Shown here one piece after another: positions 45,447-55,029 of a stretch of DNA of 64,000 nt; the stretch's first letter is position 1; each line of letters starts with the position of its first letter. The stretch comes from JBAZTO01 sp041661865. GTDB taxonomy: Bacteria > Planctomycetota > Phycisphaerae > SM23-33. Where the stretch lies: contig JBAZTO010000006.1 of assembly GCA_041661865.1 (NCBI GenBank), positions 1-64,000 on the forward strand, read 5' to 3'. The notes under the pieces are model-generated. The model saw nothing but the letters and a program-made list of their open reading frames with translations. It had not been told where the DNA came from and did no database searches. The translations under genes were made by a program, and so were the position numbers.

Positions 45447-45541
45447 GTCCCTATTCCCTCTTGCCTATTCCCTGGTCTCTTGGTCCCTCTCCTCAAATCC
45501 CCCTTGGCAAACGGGGCGGATCGAGATATCTTGCCCCCCTG
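45447..45541. repeat. Polypyrimidine dispersed repeat, copy 1
   Basis: A pyrimidine-rich tract with GGTCCCT/ATTCCCT units (45447-45493) followed by CAAATCCCCCTTGGCAAACG, GGGCGGATCG, AGATATCTT and CCCCCCTG. The 48-nt conserved part (45494-45541) recurs at 52254-52301. Confidence 0.6.
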
Positions 45542-45669
45542 TTTTCGGACTTGCCCGCGAAGGACTGGGGCGGTAGCGTGGCGGCATGGGCAGATGACAG
45601 CGTATGGCGGCCGGGCGAATCTGTCAGCCACTGTGCAAGAACTACCCGGTCCCCCTATCAGGAGAGACC

Positions 45670-46479
45670 ATGAGCAACCAAGACACCAACACGACCATGG
45701 CGGTGTTCCTTGACCTGGAGAACATCGCACTCGGGGCCCACGATGCCCATTATCCTCCGTTCAGCATCCAGAAGGTGCTCGAGCGCCTCCTGCTCAAGGG
45801 GCATATCGTCGTCAAGAAGGCCTACTGCGACTTCGACCGCTACAAGACCTTCAAACGCGACCTGCACGAGGCCGCCTTCGAGCTGATCGAGATCCCGCAC
45901 GTCAGCCGGTCGGGCAAGAACTCCGCCGACATCCGCATGGTGGTCGATGCCCTCGACCTGTGCTACACCAAGGGCCATGTGGACACCTTCGTCATCATCA
46001 GCGGCGACTCGGATTTCTCACCGCTGGTGAGCAAGCTCCGCGAGAACGCCAAGGACGTCATCGGCGTGGGCGTGAGGAATTCCACCGCCGACCTGTTCAT
46101 CAACAACTGCGACGTGTTCATCTACTACGACGACCTGGTGCGGGCCGAGCCGTCGAAGGCCCGGCAACGCACCGCGGCCATCGCTCCCGCCGCCAAAGAA
46201 AAGCCCGCGGATGCCGCGAACAAGGGCCCTTCGCTGGAAAAGGCGCTCAACCAACTGGTCGAGACGTTGGAAGCCATCACCGAGGAACGCGATGCGGACG
46301 AGCCGATCTGGGGATCGATGATCAAGCAGGCGATCAAACGCCGCAACCCCGGCTTCAACGAGCGGGCCTACGGGTTCCACTCGTTCAACGACATGCTCCT
46401 GGAAGCCCAGAAGCTCGGACTGCTGAAGCTGGAGGCGGACAAGAAGTCCGGCGGCTACACCGTGCAGGCCGCGGATTGA
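45670..46479 (+). CDS. NYN-domain protein with C-terminal LOTUS/OST-HTH-like domain
   Basis: 269 aa. The LabA-like NYN (PIN-fold) domain occupies about 9-165: MAVFLDLENIALG, KNSADIRMVVDALDL and FVIISGDSDFSPLVSKLRE supply the Asp residues of a metal-dependent RNase site. A low-complexity linker (about 168-195) leads to a helical domain (about 205-265, WGSMIKQAIKRRNPGFNERAYGFHSFNDMLLEAQKLGLLKLE) resembling OST-HTH/LOTUS RNA-binding modules. RNA processing or decay is the likely role, target unknown. ATG 45670 follows GGAGAGA. Confidence 0.85.
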   Translation: MSNQDTNTTMAVFLDLENIALGAHDAHYPPFSIQKVLERLLLKGHIVVKKAYCDFDRYKTFKRDLHEAAFELIEIPHVSRSGKNSADIRMVVDALDLCYTKGHVDTFVIISGDSDFSPLVSKLRENAKDVIGVGVRNSTADLFINNCDVFIYYDDLVRAEPSKARQRTAAIAPAAKEKPADAANKGPSLEKALNQLVETLEAITEERDADEPIWGSMIKQAIKRRNPGFNERAYGFHSFNDMLLEAQKLGLLKLEADKKSGGYTVQAAD

Positions 46480-46828
46480 AGGCGCGGAGCTTCGGCCCTG
46501 CCCATACTGGCCCGGTTGGCGTAGAAGGTTATCATCAAGTCGCAAGTGGCCGGATCGTCCACTTTCCAGAGACTCGGCGAGGTCGAACCGGCCCCACAAA
46601 CAGCCAGCCGCGAGTGAAGCCCACCACGTCATCCCCGCTGGCGATCCTGCCCAGAGATGAAACATCCTCAAGAAAGAACCTCCGGCCATCCGATAGACCC
46701 CGTGACGTTCGTGCTTGCAGAGTTCGGGACGACTTCTTGTGCCCCCACGTGTGGTATTGCGGCGGCTGTTGCCACGTCCGTCAGGCAGTTCGCCGTGGGG
46801 CGGAAGGGCCTTGGAAGGACAACTCCAG
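46480..46828. other. Intergenic spacer, no feature recognised
   Basis: 349 bp between the NYN gene and the porin. Short open frames on both strands show no conserved motif or ribosome site. I see no tRNA or clear repeat here. A decayed gene is possible but unsupported. Confidence 0.4.
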
Positions 46829-48151
46829 GTGCGTCAAAACAAATCCGCCGTATGGTTGTTCCTCTCCGCCACCCTGCTTGCTCTCTTGTCGACCAAGGGA
46901 ATAGTTCGCGCCGCCTATAACGATCCGTACGCCCCGCCGTCCCCGGCGGCACGGGAAGAGGCAGAGGAGACAGGCCCGAAGGGGTTGCTGGAGCGCGACA
47001 CGCTGACGGACAACTGGTTCGGCTTCGGCAAGAAGTTGGAGGAGCAGGGTCTCACGGTGACCCTGTCGGCCACGCAGATCTACCAGCAGAACCTTCACGG
47101 CGGGCTCAGCACGCACCGCCGCGCCGGCCGATACCAGGGCGGGTACGACCTGGAACTGACGTTTGACCTGGAGAAACTGGCCAAGATTCCCGGCGGCAGC
47201 GTGTACGTCCTCGGCGAGGGCAGTTGGTCGAACGGCATAGACCCATCATCCGTCGGCAGCATCTTTGGCGTCAATGGCGATGTGATCGGCACCATTCCGA
47301 TCCAGGTTTCGGAATTGTGGTACGAGCAGTCATTCCTCAATGAGAAGGTTATCATCCGCGCCGGCAAGATCGACCTCACCGGCGGATTTGAGTGCAAGGG
47401 CTGCCCGGTGGCCTTCGACGGCAGCCACTACGCCAACGACCAGACGACGCAATTCCTCAACGGGGCGCTGGTAAACAATCCGACCATTCCGTTCCCCTGG
47501 CAGGGGTTGGGCGCGGCTGCCTACGTAACTCCGGTGGACTTCTGGTACGTCGCCGCCGGCGCGGGCGACGCCGAAGCGGACGCCCGTGAGACGGGCTTCA
47601 ACACGGCCTTCCACGGGTCCGACCGCTTCTTCAGTATCTACGAAACCGGCCTCATGCCGGAAATCCCCTCCGGCAAGGGCGATCTCCGCGGGGCGTACCG
47701 AGTCGGCATGTGGCTGGACCCGCGGCAGGAGCGGCTCGACGGCGAGGGCTACCGAAACGACAACATCGGCGTCTACACGAGCTGCGACCAGATGGTCCTG
47801 AAGGAAAAAAACGACAAGGAAGACACGCAGGGCTTGGCCGCCTTCTTCCGTTGGGGCTCGGCGCCGGCCCAGACCAGCGTCATCCGCTGCTTCTGGAGCG
47901 TCGGCGCACAGTACCAGGGACTGCTGCCGGATCGCGACAATGATATCGTCGCCTTCGGCGTCGCGCAGGGGAACATCAGCCCGGCCGCTGACCTCGAAGC
48001 CTCGCACGAGACGGCGCTGGAACTCTACTACAACATCGAGGTGACCCCCTGGCTGCACATCAGTCCCGATGTCCAATACATCTTCAACCCCGGAGGCGAT
48101 GCGGGCAACGACGCCGTTGTGGTGGGCATGCGTGTCCTGATTGCATTCTAA
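46829..48151 (+). CDS. OprB-family carbohydrate porin
   Basis: About 440 aa. A signal peptide (about 8-28, LFLSATLLALLSTKGIVRA) is followed by the OprB-type opening LTDNWFGFGKKLEEQGLTVTLSATQIYQQNLHGG, a barrel of aromatic-rich strands, and the C-terminal DAVVVGMRVLIAF ending in Phe. It should be an outer-membrane channel for sugars. The frame opens at 46715; the GTG at 46829 behind GGAAGGA fits the signal peptide best. Confidence 0.85.
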   Translation: MRQNKSAVWLFLSATLLALLSTKGIVRAAYNDPYAPPSPAAREEAEETGPKGLLERDTLTDNWFGFGKKLEEQGLTVTLSATQIYQQNLHGGLSTHRRAGRYQGGYDLELTFDLEKLAKIPGGSVYVLGEGSWSNGIDPSSVGSIFGVNGDVIGTIPIQVSELWYEQSFLNEKVIIRAGKIDLTGGFECKGCPVAFDGSHYANDQTTQFLNGALVNNPTIPFPWQGLGAAAYVTPVDFWYVAAGAGDAEADARETGFNTAFHGSDRFFSIYETGLMPEIPSGKGDLRGAYRVGMWLDPRQERLDGEGYRNDNIGVYTSCDQMVLKEKNDKEDTQGLAAFFRWGSAPAQTSVIRCFWSVGAQYQGLLPDRDNDIVAFGVAQGNISPAADLEASHETALELYYNIEVTPWLHISPDVQYIFNPGGDAGNDAVVVGMRVLIAF

Positions 48152-48222
48152 CGCCTCTTCGGAACTCCCGCGGCGACCTCGCGTTATCTGCCCAGAGGCG
48201 AGGCCGCACCTTCAAGCCTCTC

Positions 48223-50148
48223 TTAAGCCCTGTCGTGACCGGCCGCGAGACAGGCCTCGCGAGGCGATCCGGCCATGTAACTCCGTATATAGTCCTCCGC
48301 GTCCTTGGCACCCATCGGCTTGGAGAACAGGTATCCCTGTAGCTTGTTGCACTTAAGGCCGTCCAATATCGCCGCCTGTTCGGGGGTTTCGACCCCCTCC
48401 ACGATCACCTCCATGTGGAATGCGCGGGCCAGTTCCACGATGGCTTTCAGGACCGATTGGAGCTCTTCGCGGCTGGTCATGTCTCGCACAAACGAGCAGT
48501 CGATCTTGAGGCCGCTCAGCGCGAACTGGTGCAGACAACTCAGGGAGGACTGTCCCGTGCCGAAATCGTCCAGATACAGTCGTATTCCCGCCCGCTTGAT
48601 ATCTTCGATCAATTGCGCGGCCAGGAGGGTGTCGTCCATGACGGCGCTTTCGGTGATCTCCAGGCAGAGACTGTTGGCGAGAACGCCGCTTTCCGCGACC
48701 ATCTGCACGACCTGCCGCGCCAATGTCGGGTCCGCCAGGCTCCTTCGGGACAGGTTGGCGTTCAGGGTCAGTTCCATCTCGGGGTACCTGTCCTGCCAGA
48801 CCTTCAACTGACGACAGGCTTCGCGAATCACCCAGAAGTCGATTTGAAGGATCAGGCCCATTTCCTCGGCAACGCCAATGAACCCTGACGGGCTGATCAG
48901 CCCGCGTTGGGGATGCTGCCACCGAATCAGGGCCTCGAATCCAACCAGGCCGCCGGGCGCGCGGACGATGGGCTGGTAATGCACGACAAACTGCTGTTCC
49001 ACAAGGGCGTTACGAAGTTCGACCTCCAACGCCAGACGGGCGGCGGCTTGCTCGTGCATTCTCTCGTCGAACATCACGTATCGGGACCGGCCCGAGCCCT
49101 TGGCGCGATACATGGCCGTATCAGCATCTCGCACCATATCAGAGGGGCTGTCATAGGGACGTTGGCTGGTGGTAATGCCCACGCTGACGGTAATGTGGAA
49201 CACCTGACCCGCAATCTTATAAGGGGCGTGGAGCACCTCCAGGATCCGCTCCGCCACGCGGGCGGCGTCGGTGTCCTCCCGAATGTCGTCCAGCAGGACG
49301 ACAAACTCGTCACCTCCCAACCGGACGGGCATGCTGTCCCCATAACTGACCATATCACCCGCTCGCAACGACTCGCGCAGGCGTTCGGCTATACTCACCA
49401 GCAGCAAGTCGCCCACCTCGTGTCCGAGGCTGTCGTTGATCGTCTTGAAGCGATCGCAATCCAGGAACATGATGGCGAACTTATGGTCCGGGTGGCGGTT
49501 CCGCCGCTCGAAGCACGCGGCGATCCGTACCATCAGCAAGGCGCGGTTGGGCAGCCCGGTCAGCTCGTCATGAAGAGCCATGTGCTGGATTTTGGCGGTT
49601 CGTTCCTGGACCAACTGGTCCAGTTGCTCCATCTTCAATTCCGCCTGACGGCCCAGTTGCCACTTTTCGACCAGGGATTTCGCCGCTTGAACTGCTTCCG
49701 TGGCCTCGAAGGGTTTCTTTAGAATCAGCAACCGGTCGCCCGGGTTCAGTTCTCTTGCTATATGGTCCAACGAGTGGTCCGAGTATGCGGTGCAAAGAAC
49801 TACCTGTAGACGTGAATCGCATTTCCAGAGGTTCCGTATAGTCTCCAGGCCATCCCAGCCTGGCGGCATCCGCATGTCCACAAATGCCATCGAGTAGGGT
49901 TTTCCCTCTTGTAGCGATTTCTCAACCAGTTCCATCGCCTCCTGGCCTTGCGAGGCGGTGTCGACCGCCAATGTCCGGCCGGTCGGGGAGGCGGAGGTCG
50001 TCGAGCCGAACAACTGGGTCTTGGCCGAGGCCAGGCCGGCATGCGCCGTGCCGTCCTCCTCCTCCAGGATCTTTCGGAAGATGGTTTGAATCTCGACGTT
50101 GTCGTCTACCACGAGAATCCGAGCAGGTGTTTGTCTTTCGCCGTCCAT
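48223..50148 (-). CDS. Response regulator with GGDEF and EAL domains
   Basis: 641 aa. The receiver domain (about 1-165) contains an insert between the first helix and second strand, with the acceptor in FVDMRMPPGWDGLETI (about D92). GGDEF follows (about 190-350; RLGGDEFVVLLDD, active motif intact), then EAL (about 365-620; VGFEALIRWQHP, motif intact, with NLSRRSLADPT and LDDFGTGQSSL). It may make or degrade cyclic di-GMP; both domains look competent. Its ATG overlaps the stop of the histidine kinase gene (TAATG), so the two form a two-component pair. Confidence 0.93.
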   Translation of the reverse strand: MDGERQTPARILVVDDNVEIQTIFRKILEEEDGTAHAGLASAKTQLFGSTTSASPTGRTLAVDTASQGQEAMELVEKSLQEGKPYSMAFVDMRMPPGWDGLETIRNLWKCDSRLQVVLCTAYSDHSLDHIARELNPGDRLLILKKPFEATEAVQAAKSLVEKWQLGRQAELKMEQLDQLVQERTAKIQHMALHDELTGLPNRALLMVRIAACFERRNRHPDHKFAIMFLDCDRFKTINDSLGHEVGDLLLVSIAERLRESLRAGDMVSYGDSMPVRLGGDEFVVLLDDIREDTDAARVAERILEVLHAPYKIAGQVFHITVSVGITTSQRPYDSPSDMVRDADTAMYRAKGSGRSRYVMFDERMHEQAAARLALEVELRNALVEQQFVVHYQPIVRAPGGLVGFEALIRWQHPQRGLISPSGFIGVAEEMGLILQIDFWVIREACRQLKVWQDRYPEMELTLNANLSRRSLADPTLARQVVQMVAESGVLANSLCLEITESAVMDDTLLAAQLIEDIKRAGIRLYLDDFGTGQSSLSCLHQFALSGLKIDCSFVRDMTSREELQSVLKAIVELARAFHMEVIVEGVETPEQAAILDGLKCNKLQGYLFSKPMGAKDAEDYIRSYMAGSPREACLAAGHDRA

Positions 50149-52046
50149 TACGCCGCCTCCCTCTGAACATGCACTGGCAACTCAACAACGAACGTTGCGC
50201 CCTTGCCGGGACCTTCGCTGAAGGCTGCCAGCGCGCCGGCCATCTGCGCGGCGATATTGGCAGCGCTGTGTAACCCATAGCCGTGGCCGTTCGGCCGCAT
50301 CGAGAACCCGAAGGCGAAAACGCGCAACAGGTTGGCCGGTTCGATCCCCACGCCATTGTCGGCCACGATGATGCGGACTCGATCCGGACGATCCGGAGCC
50401 ACCTGGGCCGTAAGGGTGATTTGCTTGTCCGGCCGGCCGCTGTCACAGACCGCGTTCCTGGCGTTGCTGATGAGATTGCCCAGGATCTGGATCAGTTTAT
50501 GCCGGTCAGTATACACATCGGAGACGTTGCCGAACTGCCGCACGACCCTGATTCCTTGCTGATCCATGTCGACCTGGTAAGGGCGAAGAGCCTCCTCGAT
50601 GATTTGGGCGAGGCTGACAGGCTCGATAACGACCTGGTCATGGTCGTGAACCTGCTGCAATTGGATGACCGCCTTGATGTGCTCGATGGCGCCGTTCACG
50701 GTACCCATCTCGTGGGTCATCCGGTTGCGTTCTTCGGCCAGGACTTTGGCCAGATCGCCCAGGAACGCGGGGAGTTGCCGACCCTTGGAGTCGCGGGTCA
50801 GGAAGTTCGCCAGGTCGTCCTTGTGGTCCGAGAGCATCTGGGCGGCCAGGCCAAGGCTGGACACTTCGGAGTCGCGAAGCGTGGCCGCGACGATTTCCGC
50901 GGAAATATTGACGGTACTGAGAACGTTGCCCACATTATGGAGCACATCCGTCGCGACCTCAGCCATGCCGGCCTGCCGGGACATGTCCATCCCATGACGT
51001 CGGGCCTCCGCGAGGGCATCAACCATCCGATCGAACTCGCGGGCCAACACGCCGATCTCGTCCTTCCGCGCCATTTTCAGGCGAGTGCGAAGACCCTCCT
51101 GGCTGCCCACGCGCTCCGTGTGCCGGGTAATGACGCCCAAGGGGCGAACCACCCTGTAGCAGAGCCATACCCACAGAACCACCATGGCCACCAGGACGCC
51201 GACGACGATGCTGGCCGTTGCCGTTTGGGCGGCAATGGCGCCGTTGCGGCTGACCCGGCGGTCCATGCGGGCCTCCAATAGCAGCGCGGGCTTGCCGAAG
51301 AGGTCTCGCACCAAGGCATAGCCGCGGAGTTCATTTAAATCTTCACTCCGGATAAGACTCTTGCTTCCGGCAGTCAACTGGGCGAGGACTTCTTTGTCGG
51401 ACGGTGACGTAATGGATTCCACCGGGCGGAATGACATCGTGACTCGCGTGCGTTTGGCCATTTCCTCCATGTCCGTCTGGCGCAACAGGCGCCCCATGAT
51501 CATCGTTCCTTGACTGGGGCCTTTCCTGTCACTGGTTACGATTGGCCGAGAGGCGATAAGCATCGGCCCTTGGGCAGACACGAGGATCCCGTGGACGTCG
51601 GACTCCAGATCGGGGAGTTTCAACAATGGATGATCGTTGTGCGCAAAACTGGACAACAAGCCGGTGATTTCGATTGGTTCTGTCGTCCTACAGTCGCGAG
51701 TCTCTCCCCACACCATCTTTCCGTCAGGCTGAAAAAAGGCCAACAGGTCTACCTTGGCGGTGGAGAAGGTGGCGGGGATTAGATTCACAGCCTGGAATTT
51801 GTCATTCTTGCCCTGCATGAACTGGTAAGTGTCGTCCCATGCCGCCCAATCCAGGACAATCGTGCATAGGTGTTCGCATTCCCGCTGCAATGCCTCCGTG
51901 CAGCGATCCAGATCCTCCTGGGCCTCCGTACGTTCGATTCGCAGGAAACCGGGCGTGATGATTTTCCACTGGACGATAATGCTCGTAACCACCAGGAGGC
52001 TCATCACTCCCAACAATATGGCTTGCATCTTCCATCGCAATGACAT
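50148..52046 (-). CDS. CHASE4-HAMP sensor histidine kinase
   Basis: 632 aa. Membrane helix 1 (about 9-29), an extracytoplasmic CHASE4 domain (DWAAWDDTYQFMQ signature, about 64-250), membrane helix 2 (about 275-297), HAMP (RVVRPLGVITRHTERV), a kinase core whose H-box reads VLHNVGNVLSTVNI, and an ATPase domain with GNLISNARNAV (N) and ADNGVGIEP (G1). It probably phosphorylates the adjacent REC-GGDEF-EAL protein, linking an external signal to cyclic di-GMP. Upstream in-frame ATGs at 52091 and 52256 exist; 52046 gives the normal N-terminus. Confidence 0.9.
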   Translation of the reverse strand: MSLRWKMQAILLGVMSLLVVTSIIVQWKIITPGFLRIERTEAQEDLDRCTEALQRECEHLCTIVLDWAAWDDTYQFMQGKNDKFQAVNLIPATFSTAKVDLLAFFQPDGKMVWGETRDCRTTEPIEITGLLSSFAHNDHPLLKLPDLESDVHGILVSAQGPMLIASRPIVTSDRKGPSQGTMIMGRLLRQTDMEEMAKRTRVTMSFRPVESITSPSDKEVLAQLTAGSKSLIRSEDLNELRGYALVRDLFGKPALLLEARMDRRVSRNGAIAAQTATASIVVGVLVAMVVLWVWLCYRVVRPLGVITRHTERVGSQEGLRTRLKMARKDEIGVLAREFDRMVDALAEARRHGMDMSRQAGMAEVATDVLHNVGNVLSTVNISAEIVAATLRDSEVSSLGLAAQMLSDHKDDLANFLTRDSKGRQLPAFLGDLAKVLAEERNRMTHEMGTVNGAIEHIKAVIQLQQVHDHDQVVIEPVSLAQIIEEALRPYQVDMDQQGIRVVRQFGNVSDVYTDRHKLIQILGNLISNARNAVCDSGRPDKQITLTAQVAPDRPDRVRIIVADNGVGIEPANLLRVFAFGFSMRPNGHGYGLHSAANIAAQMAGALAAFSEGPGKGATFVVELPVHVQREAA

Positions 52047-52202
52047 GGTCGAAAGCCTGCCTTTCCGGGGCCTCGCGCGAGAACCTCTCATTGTCGCATG
52101 CAGAGAGCCACGCTCTCGCAGTAGCCCCGATGCAGGAGGAACATCGCCACGACACGAAGGTAATATAAGTAACCCCCGCGAAAAAAATGGTTCATGTCCC
52201 AT

Positions 52203-52301
52203 TACCCTCCCCGCTTCCCCAATCCCCGGGCCCTCTCCTCCGGTCCCTTTCCCCAAATCGCCTTGGCAAACGGGGTGGATCGGGATATCTTTACCCCCCT
52301 G
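52203..52301. repeat. Polypyrimidine dispersed repeat, copy 2
   Basis: A C/T-rich tract (52203-52253) and then CAAATCGCCTTGGCAAACG, GGGTGGATCG, GGATATCTT and CCCCCCTG (52254-52301), matching 45494-45541 at about 41 of 48 positions by eye. It lies between the divergent kinase and lysC genes. Confidence 0.6.
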
Positions 52302-52339
52302 CCGAACTTAATCTTTGACACTGGCAGGTAAGGGTAAAC

Positions 52340-53611
52340 ATGAGCATTGTCGTGATGAAATTCGGTGGCTCCAGCGTGGCCGACGCCGACAGGATTCGCG
52401 CGGTCGCCGCCCGGGCCATCCACACGCAGAAGCAGGGCCACCAGGTCGTCATGGTCGTCTCGGCCATGGGCGACTCGACCGATCACCTGCTGGACCTGGC
52501 CCGGCAGATCTCCAAGGACCCGCCCAAGCGCGAGATGGACCAGTTGCTGGCCACCGGCGAGCAGGTGACCATCTCCCTGGTGGCGATGGCCCTGGAAGAG
52601 GCCGGCGCCAAGGCCATCAGTTTCACCGCCGCCCAGATCGGGATGATCACCGACCAGGTGCATACCAAGGCCAAGATTCGCTCCATCGAGGTCCGCCGCA
52701 TCCATGAGCAGTTGGAGCAGGGGCGGATCGTCATCGTCGCCGGCTTCCAGGGCGTGACGGAGGACGGCGCGGTCACCACGCTGGGGCGCGGCGGCAGCAA
52801 CGTCTCGCTGGTGGCCATCGCGGCAGCCGTCAAGGCCGACGTGTGCGAGAACTACACCGACGTGGACGGCATCTACACCGCCGACCCGCGCATCGTGCCC
52901 ACGGCCCGCAAGATCGACCGCATCAGCTACGACGAGATGCTCGAACTGGCCAGCCTGGGCGCCAACGTCCTCCAGAACCGGGCCGTGGAGTTCGCCAAGA
53001 AATACAACGTCCCCATCCACGTCCGCAGCAGCCTCAACTACAACAAAGGAACGATGATCGTGGCAGAGACAGAATCGATGGAGAGGATCGTCGTCAGCGG
53101 CGCCGCACTCAAGGACAAGCTCGCCCGCGTGACGCTCCGCAACGTCCCCGACAAGCCCGGCACAGCCGCCCGGATCGTCCACGTGATCGCCGAGGGCAAT
53201 ATCGTCATCGACGACATTATCCAGACGCGCAACGAGGACGGCACCGCCACCTTCGCCTTCACCTGCGAACTGACGGAGCTGGCCGACGCCCAGAAGGTCA
53301 TCAATAAGCTCTGCCGTGACCTTGGGTGCGATGCGATCTATGACGACAGCGTGGCCAAGGTCTCGGTCGTCGGCGTGGGCATGCGGATTCACACCGGCGT
53401 GGCCAGCACGATGTTCTCGGCCCTGGCCAAGGCGGGCATCAACATCCAGAACGTCACCACCAGCGAGATCAAGATCTCCTGCCTCATCGACCGCAACCAG
53501 GGCAAGGAAGCGCTGCGGCTGGTGCATGACGCCTTCGAGCTGGGCAAGGCCCTTCCCGCAGCCAAGGCGGCGGCCAAGAAGTCCCCGGCCAGGAAGGCAA
53601 AGAAGAAGTAA
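52340..53611 (+). CDS. lysC: Aspartate kinase
   Basis: 423 aa; phosphorylates aspartate, the first step toward lysine, threonine and methionine. The N-terminal VVMKFGGSSVADADRI and TLGRGGSNVSLVAIAAAVKAD motifs are standard, followed by two ACT domains (about 265-335 and 345-405; VVGVGMRIHTGVASTMFSAL) that give feedback control. The C-terminus is a short Lys/Ala-rich tail (AAKKSPARKAKKK), unusual for the family. It is monofunctional. thrC and dapB of the same pathway lie 50 kb away. Confidence 0.95.
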   Translation: MSIVVMKFGGSSVADADRIRAVAARAIHTQKQGHQVVMVVSAMGDSTDHLLDLARQISKDPPKREMDQLLATGEQVTISLVAMALEEAGAKAISFTAAQIGMITDQVHTKAKIRSIEVRRIHEQLEQGRIVIVAGFQGVTEDGAVTTLGRGGSNVSLVAIAAAVKADVCENYTDVDGIYTADPRIVPTARKIDRISYDEMLELASLGANVLQNRAVEFAKKYNVPIHVRSSLNYNKGTMIVAETESMERIVVSGAALKDKLARVTLRNVPDKPGTAARIVHVIAEGNIVIDDIIQTRNEDGTATFAFTCELTELADAQKVINKLCRDLGCDAIYDDSVAKVSVVGVGMRIHTGVASTMFSALAKAGINIQNVTTSEIKISCLIDRNQGKEALRLVHDAFELGKALPAAKAAAKKSPARKAKKK

Positions 53612-53646
53612 AGCCTTGACGGCGACACCTTGATTGGATTCTCTTG

Positions 53647-53680
53647 CAGCCCGCAGCCGAAAACTGCGGGCTGTTTTCTT
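53647..53680 (+). terminator. Intrinsic terminator of lysC
   Basis: CAGCCCGCAG and CTGCGGGCTG pair in a 10-bp stem, followed by TTTTCTT. It lies 36 bp after the lysC stop. Confidence 0.85.
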
Positions 53681-53764
53681 GCGGCGGCCCCGCGTGCAAC
53701 AAGTTGCACGCCCTACTTGCTGTTTTCTTGCTACGGCCCGGAATAAAGAGACTTTCGAGAAACC

Positions 53765-54415
53765 ATGGCCAGATACCGACGCGCCGAGCCGACTTTGAGC
53801 ATCCGTCAGCGGCGATTGCGCTACGGCGGGCGCAAGGGGCTGCTGGCCCTGGCCGTCGCACTCATCCTCGGCGTGCTTGCCTATGGCGACCATGATGGAT
53901 TCTTCGGCCGGGCGCCCACGCCCGATATCGAGAAGTACGACCGCAAGAGCTTCCAGGTGGTCCATGTCACCGACGGCGACACGCTGGATGTCGATATCCC
54001 CGACGGCGGCTACTCCCACACGCGAATCCGCCTGTGGGGCGTGGACACGCCCGAGACGGTCAAGCCCAATACGCCCGTCCAGCATTTCGGCCCCCAAGCC
54101 GGCAGCTTTACCAAGCAGATGATCTCGAACCAGATCGTTACGCTGGAATTGGAACACAGCCGCACCCGCGACAAGTACAACCGACTGCTGGCCTACGTCT
54201 ACCTGGCCGACGGCAGAATGCTCAACCGCCTGATCGTGGCTGAGGGCTACGGCTACGCCGACCCGCGTTACGATCACCCTTACAAGCGGGAATTCGAGCG
54301 CCTGCAGAAGCACGCCAAGTCCGCCGGCCTGGGCCTGTGGAAGGATATCCGCAACGAGGATCTGCCCTACTACTTCAGGGAAGGCGCCAAGGCTGAGTCG
54401 CCAGGGGCGAAGTAA
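53765..54415 (+). CDS. Membrane-anchored thermonuclease-family (SNase) protein
   Basis: 216-aa staphylococcal-nuclease-fold protein. An N-terminal membrane helix or signal anchor (LLALAVALILGVLAYG, about 27-42) precedes the OB-fold domain: VTDGDTLDVDIPDGG, IRLWGVDTPETVKP (catalytic Arg and Asp), DKYNRLLAYVYLADGRMLNRLIVAEGYG (catalytic Glu region replaced by a typical family variant) and GLWKD at the end. It probably cuts nucleic acids outside the cytoplasm. It has its own start behind a terminator. Confidence 0.85.
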   Translation: MARYRRAEPTLSIRQRRLRYGGRKGLLALAVALILGVLAYGDHDGFFGRAPTPDIEKYDRKSFQVVHVTDGDTLDVDIPDGGYSHTRIRLWGVDTPETVKPNTPVQHFGPQAGSFTKQMISNQIVTLELEHSRTRDKYNRLLAYVYLADGRMLNRLIVAEGYGYADPRYDHPYKREFERLQKHAKSAGLGLWKDIRNEDLPYYFREGAKAESPGAK

Positions 54416-54452
54416 AACTCCACTGTGCGGAAAGAATGTGTTGCCAGCGATG

Positions 54453-55028
54453 CTACCAGGTTCTGCCCCGGCCCCTGCGGGCCCTGCCGGCCTGGACGGG
54501 GATCAATATCCGCTCGCACCGGGTCAAGACCCAGCAGCCCAGCGGGGCCAGCACGGCGGTGTAGGCCGACAGCAGCATCGCCTGGACCAGCGCCTCGCCG
54601 TAGTTGCCCCAGGATCGTGTCACGCCCTGGGCGAAGACCGTCTGGAGGCTGACCCATAGCGCGTGGGCGATGAGGCAGAACATCAGCGTCAGCATCGCCT
54701 GGCTGGCCGGTCGCTCGCGGAAGAAGGCATCCCGCGTGCGGTAGACCGCCGAGACGGCCAGGCAATAGCCCAGGCTCATGGGGCCAACCGCCGTGACCAG
54801 GCCCACGCCGCCGGGCGTGGTCAGGTCCACTGCCAGCCCCAGCGTCCAGGCCGCGATGGCCACCTCCGTCCCGTCCCGCAGGCGCAGGGCGATGAAGACG
54901 GCCACGATGGCCGCCAGGTCCGGCCCGATCATGCCCAACCCGCCGCCGCTGAAGGTCAGCACGCGGCCCAGAGTGGTCTGGATCAGGATGACCAGGTACA
55001 CCAGGATGACGAAGGGAATCCACCGCAT
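54453..55028 (-). CDS. mreD: MreD-like rod-shape protein
   Basis: 191 aa with five or so hydrophobic segments (WIPFVILVYLVILIQTTLGRVL at the N-terminus, then LAAIVAVFIALRLRDG and later helices), the size and layout of MreD. Sequence conservation in MreD is low, so the call leans on position: the ATG lies 1 bp after the mreC stop. It is an inner-membrane part of the elongasome. Confidence 0.75.
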   Translation of the reverse strand: MRWIPFVILVYLVILIQTTLGRVLTFSGGGLGMIGPDLAAIVAVFIALRLRDGTEVAIAAWTLGLAVDLTTPGGVGLVTAVGPMSLGYCLAVSAVYRTRDAFFRERPASQAMLTLMFCLIAHALWVSLQTVFAQGVTRSWGNYGEALVQAMLLSAYTAVLAPLGCWVLTRCERILIPVQAGRARRGRGRTW

Positions 55029-55029
55029 G

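Noticed and set aside
46018..46689. Minus-strand ORF spanning the NYN gene 3-prime half and the spacer
   Set aside because: Mostly shadow of the NYN gene; the part in the spacer has no conserved motif that I recognise.
52202..54313. 703-codon open frame on the minus strand
   Set aside because: Antisense to lysC and the nuclease gene; no motif, low-complexity His/Gly/Asp-rich product.
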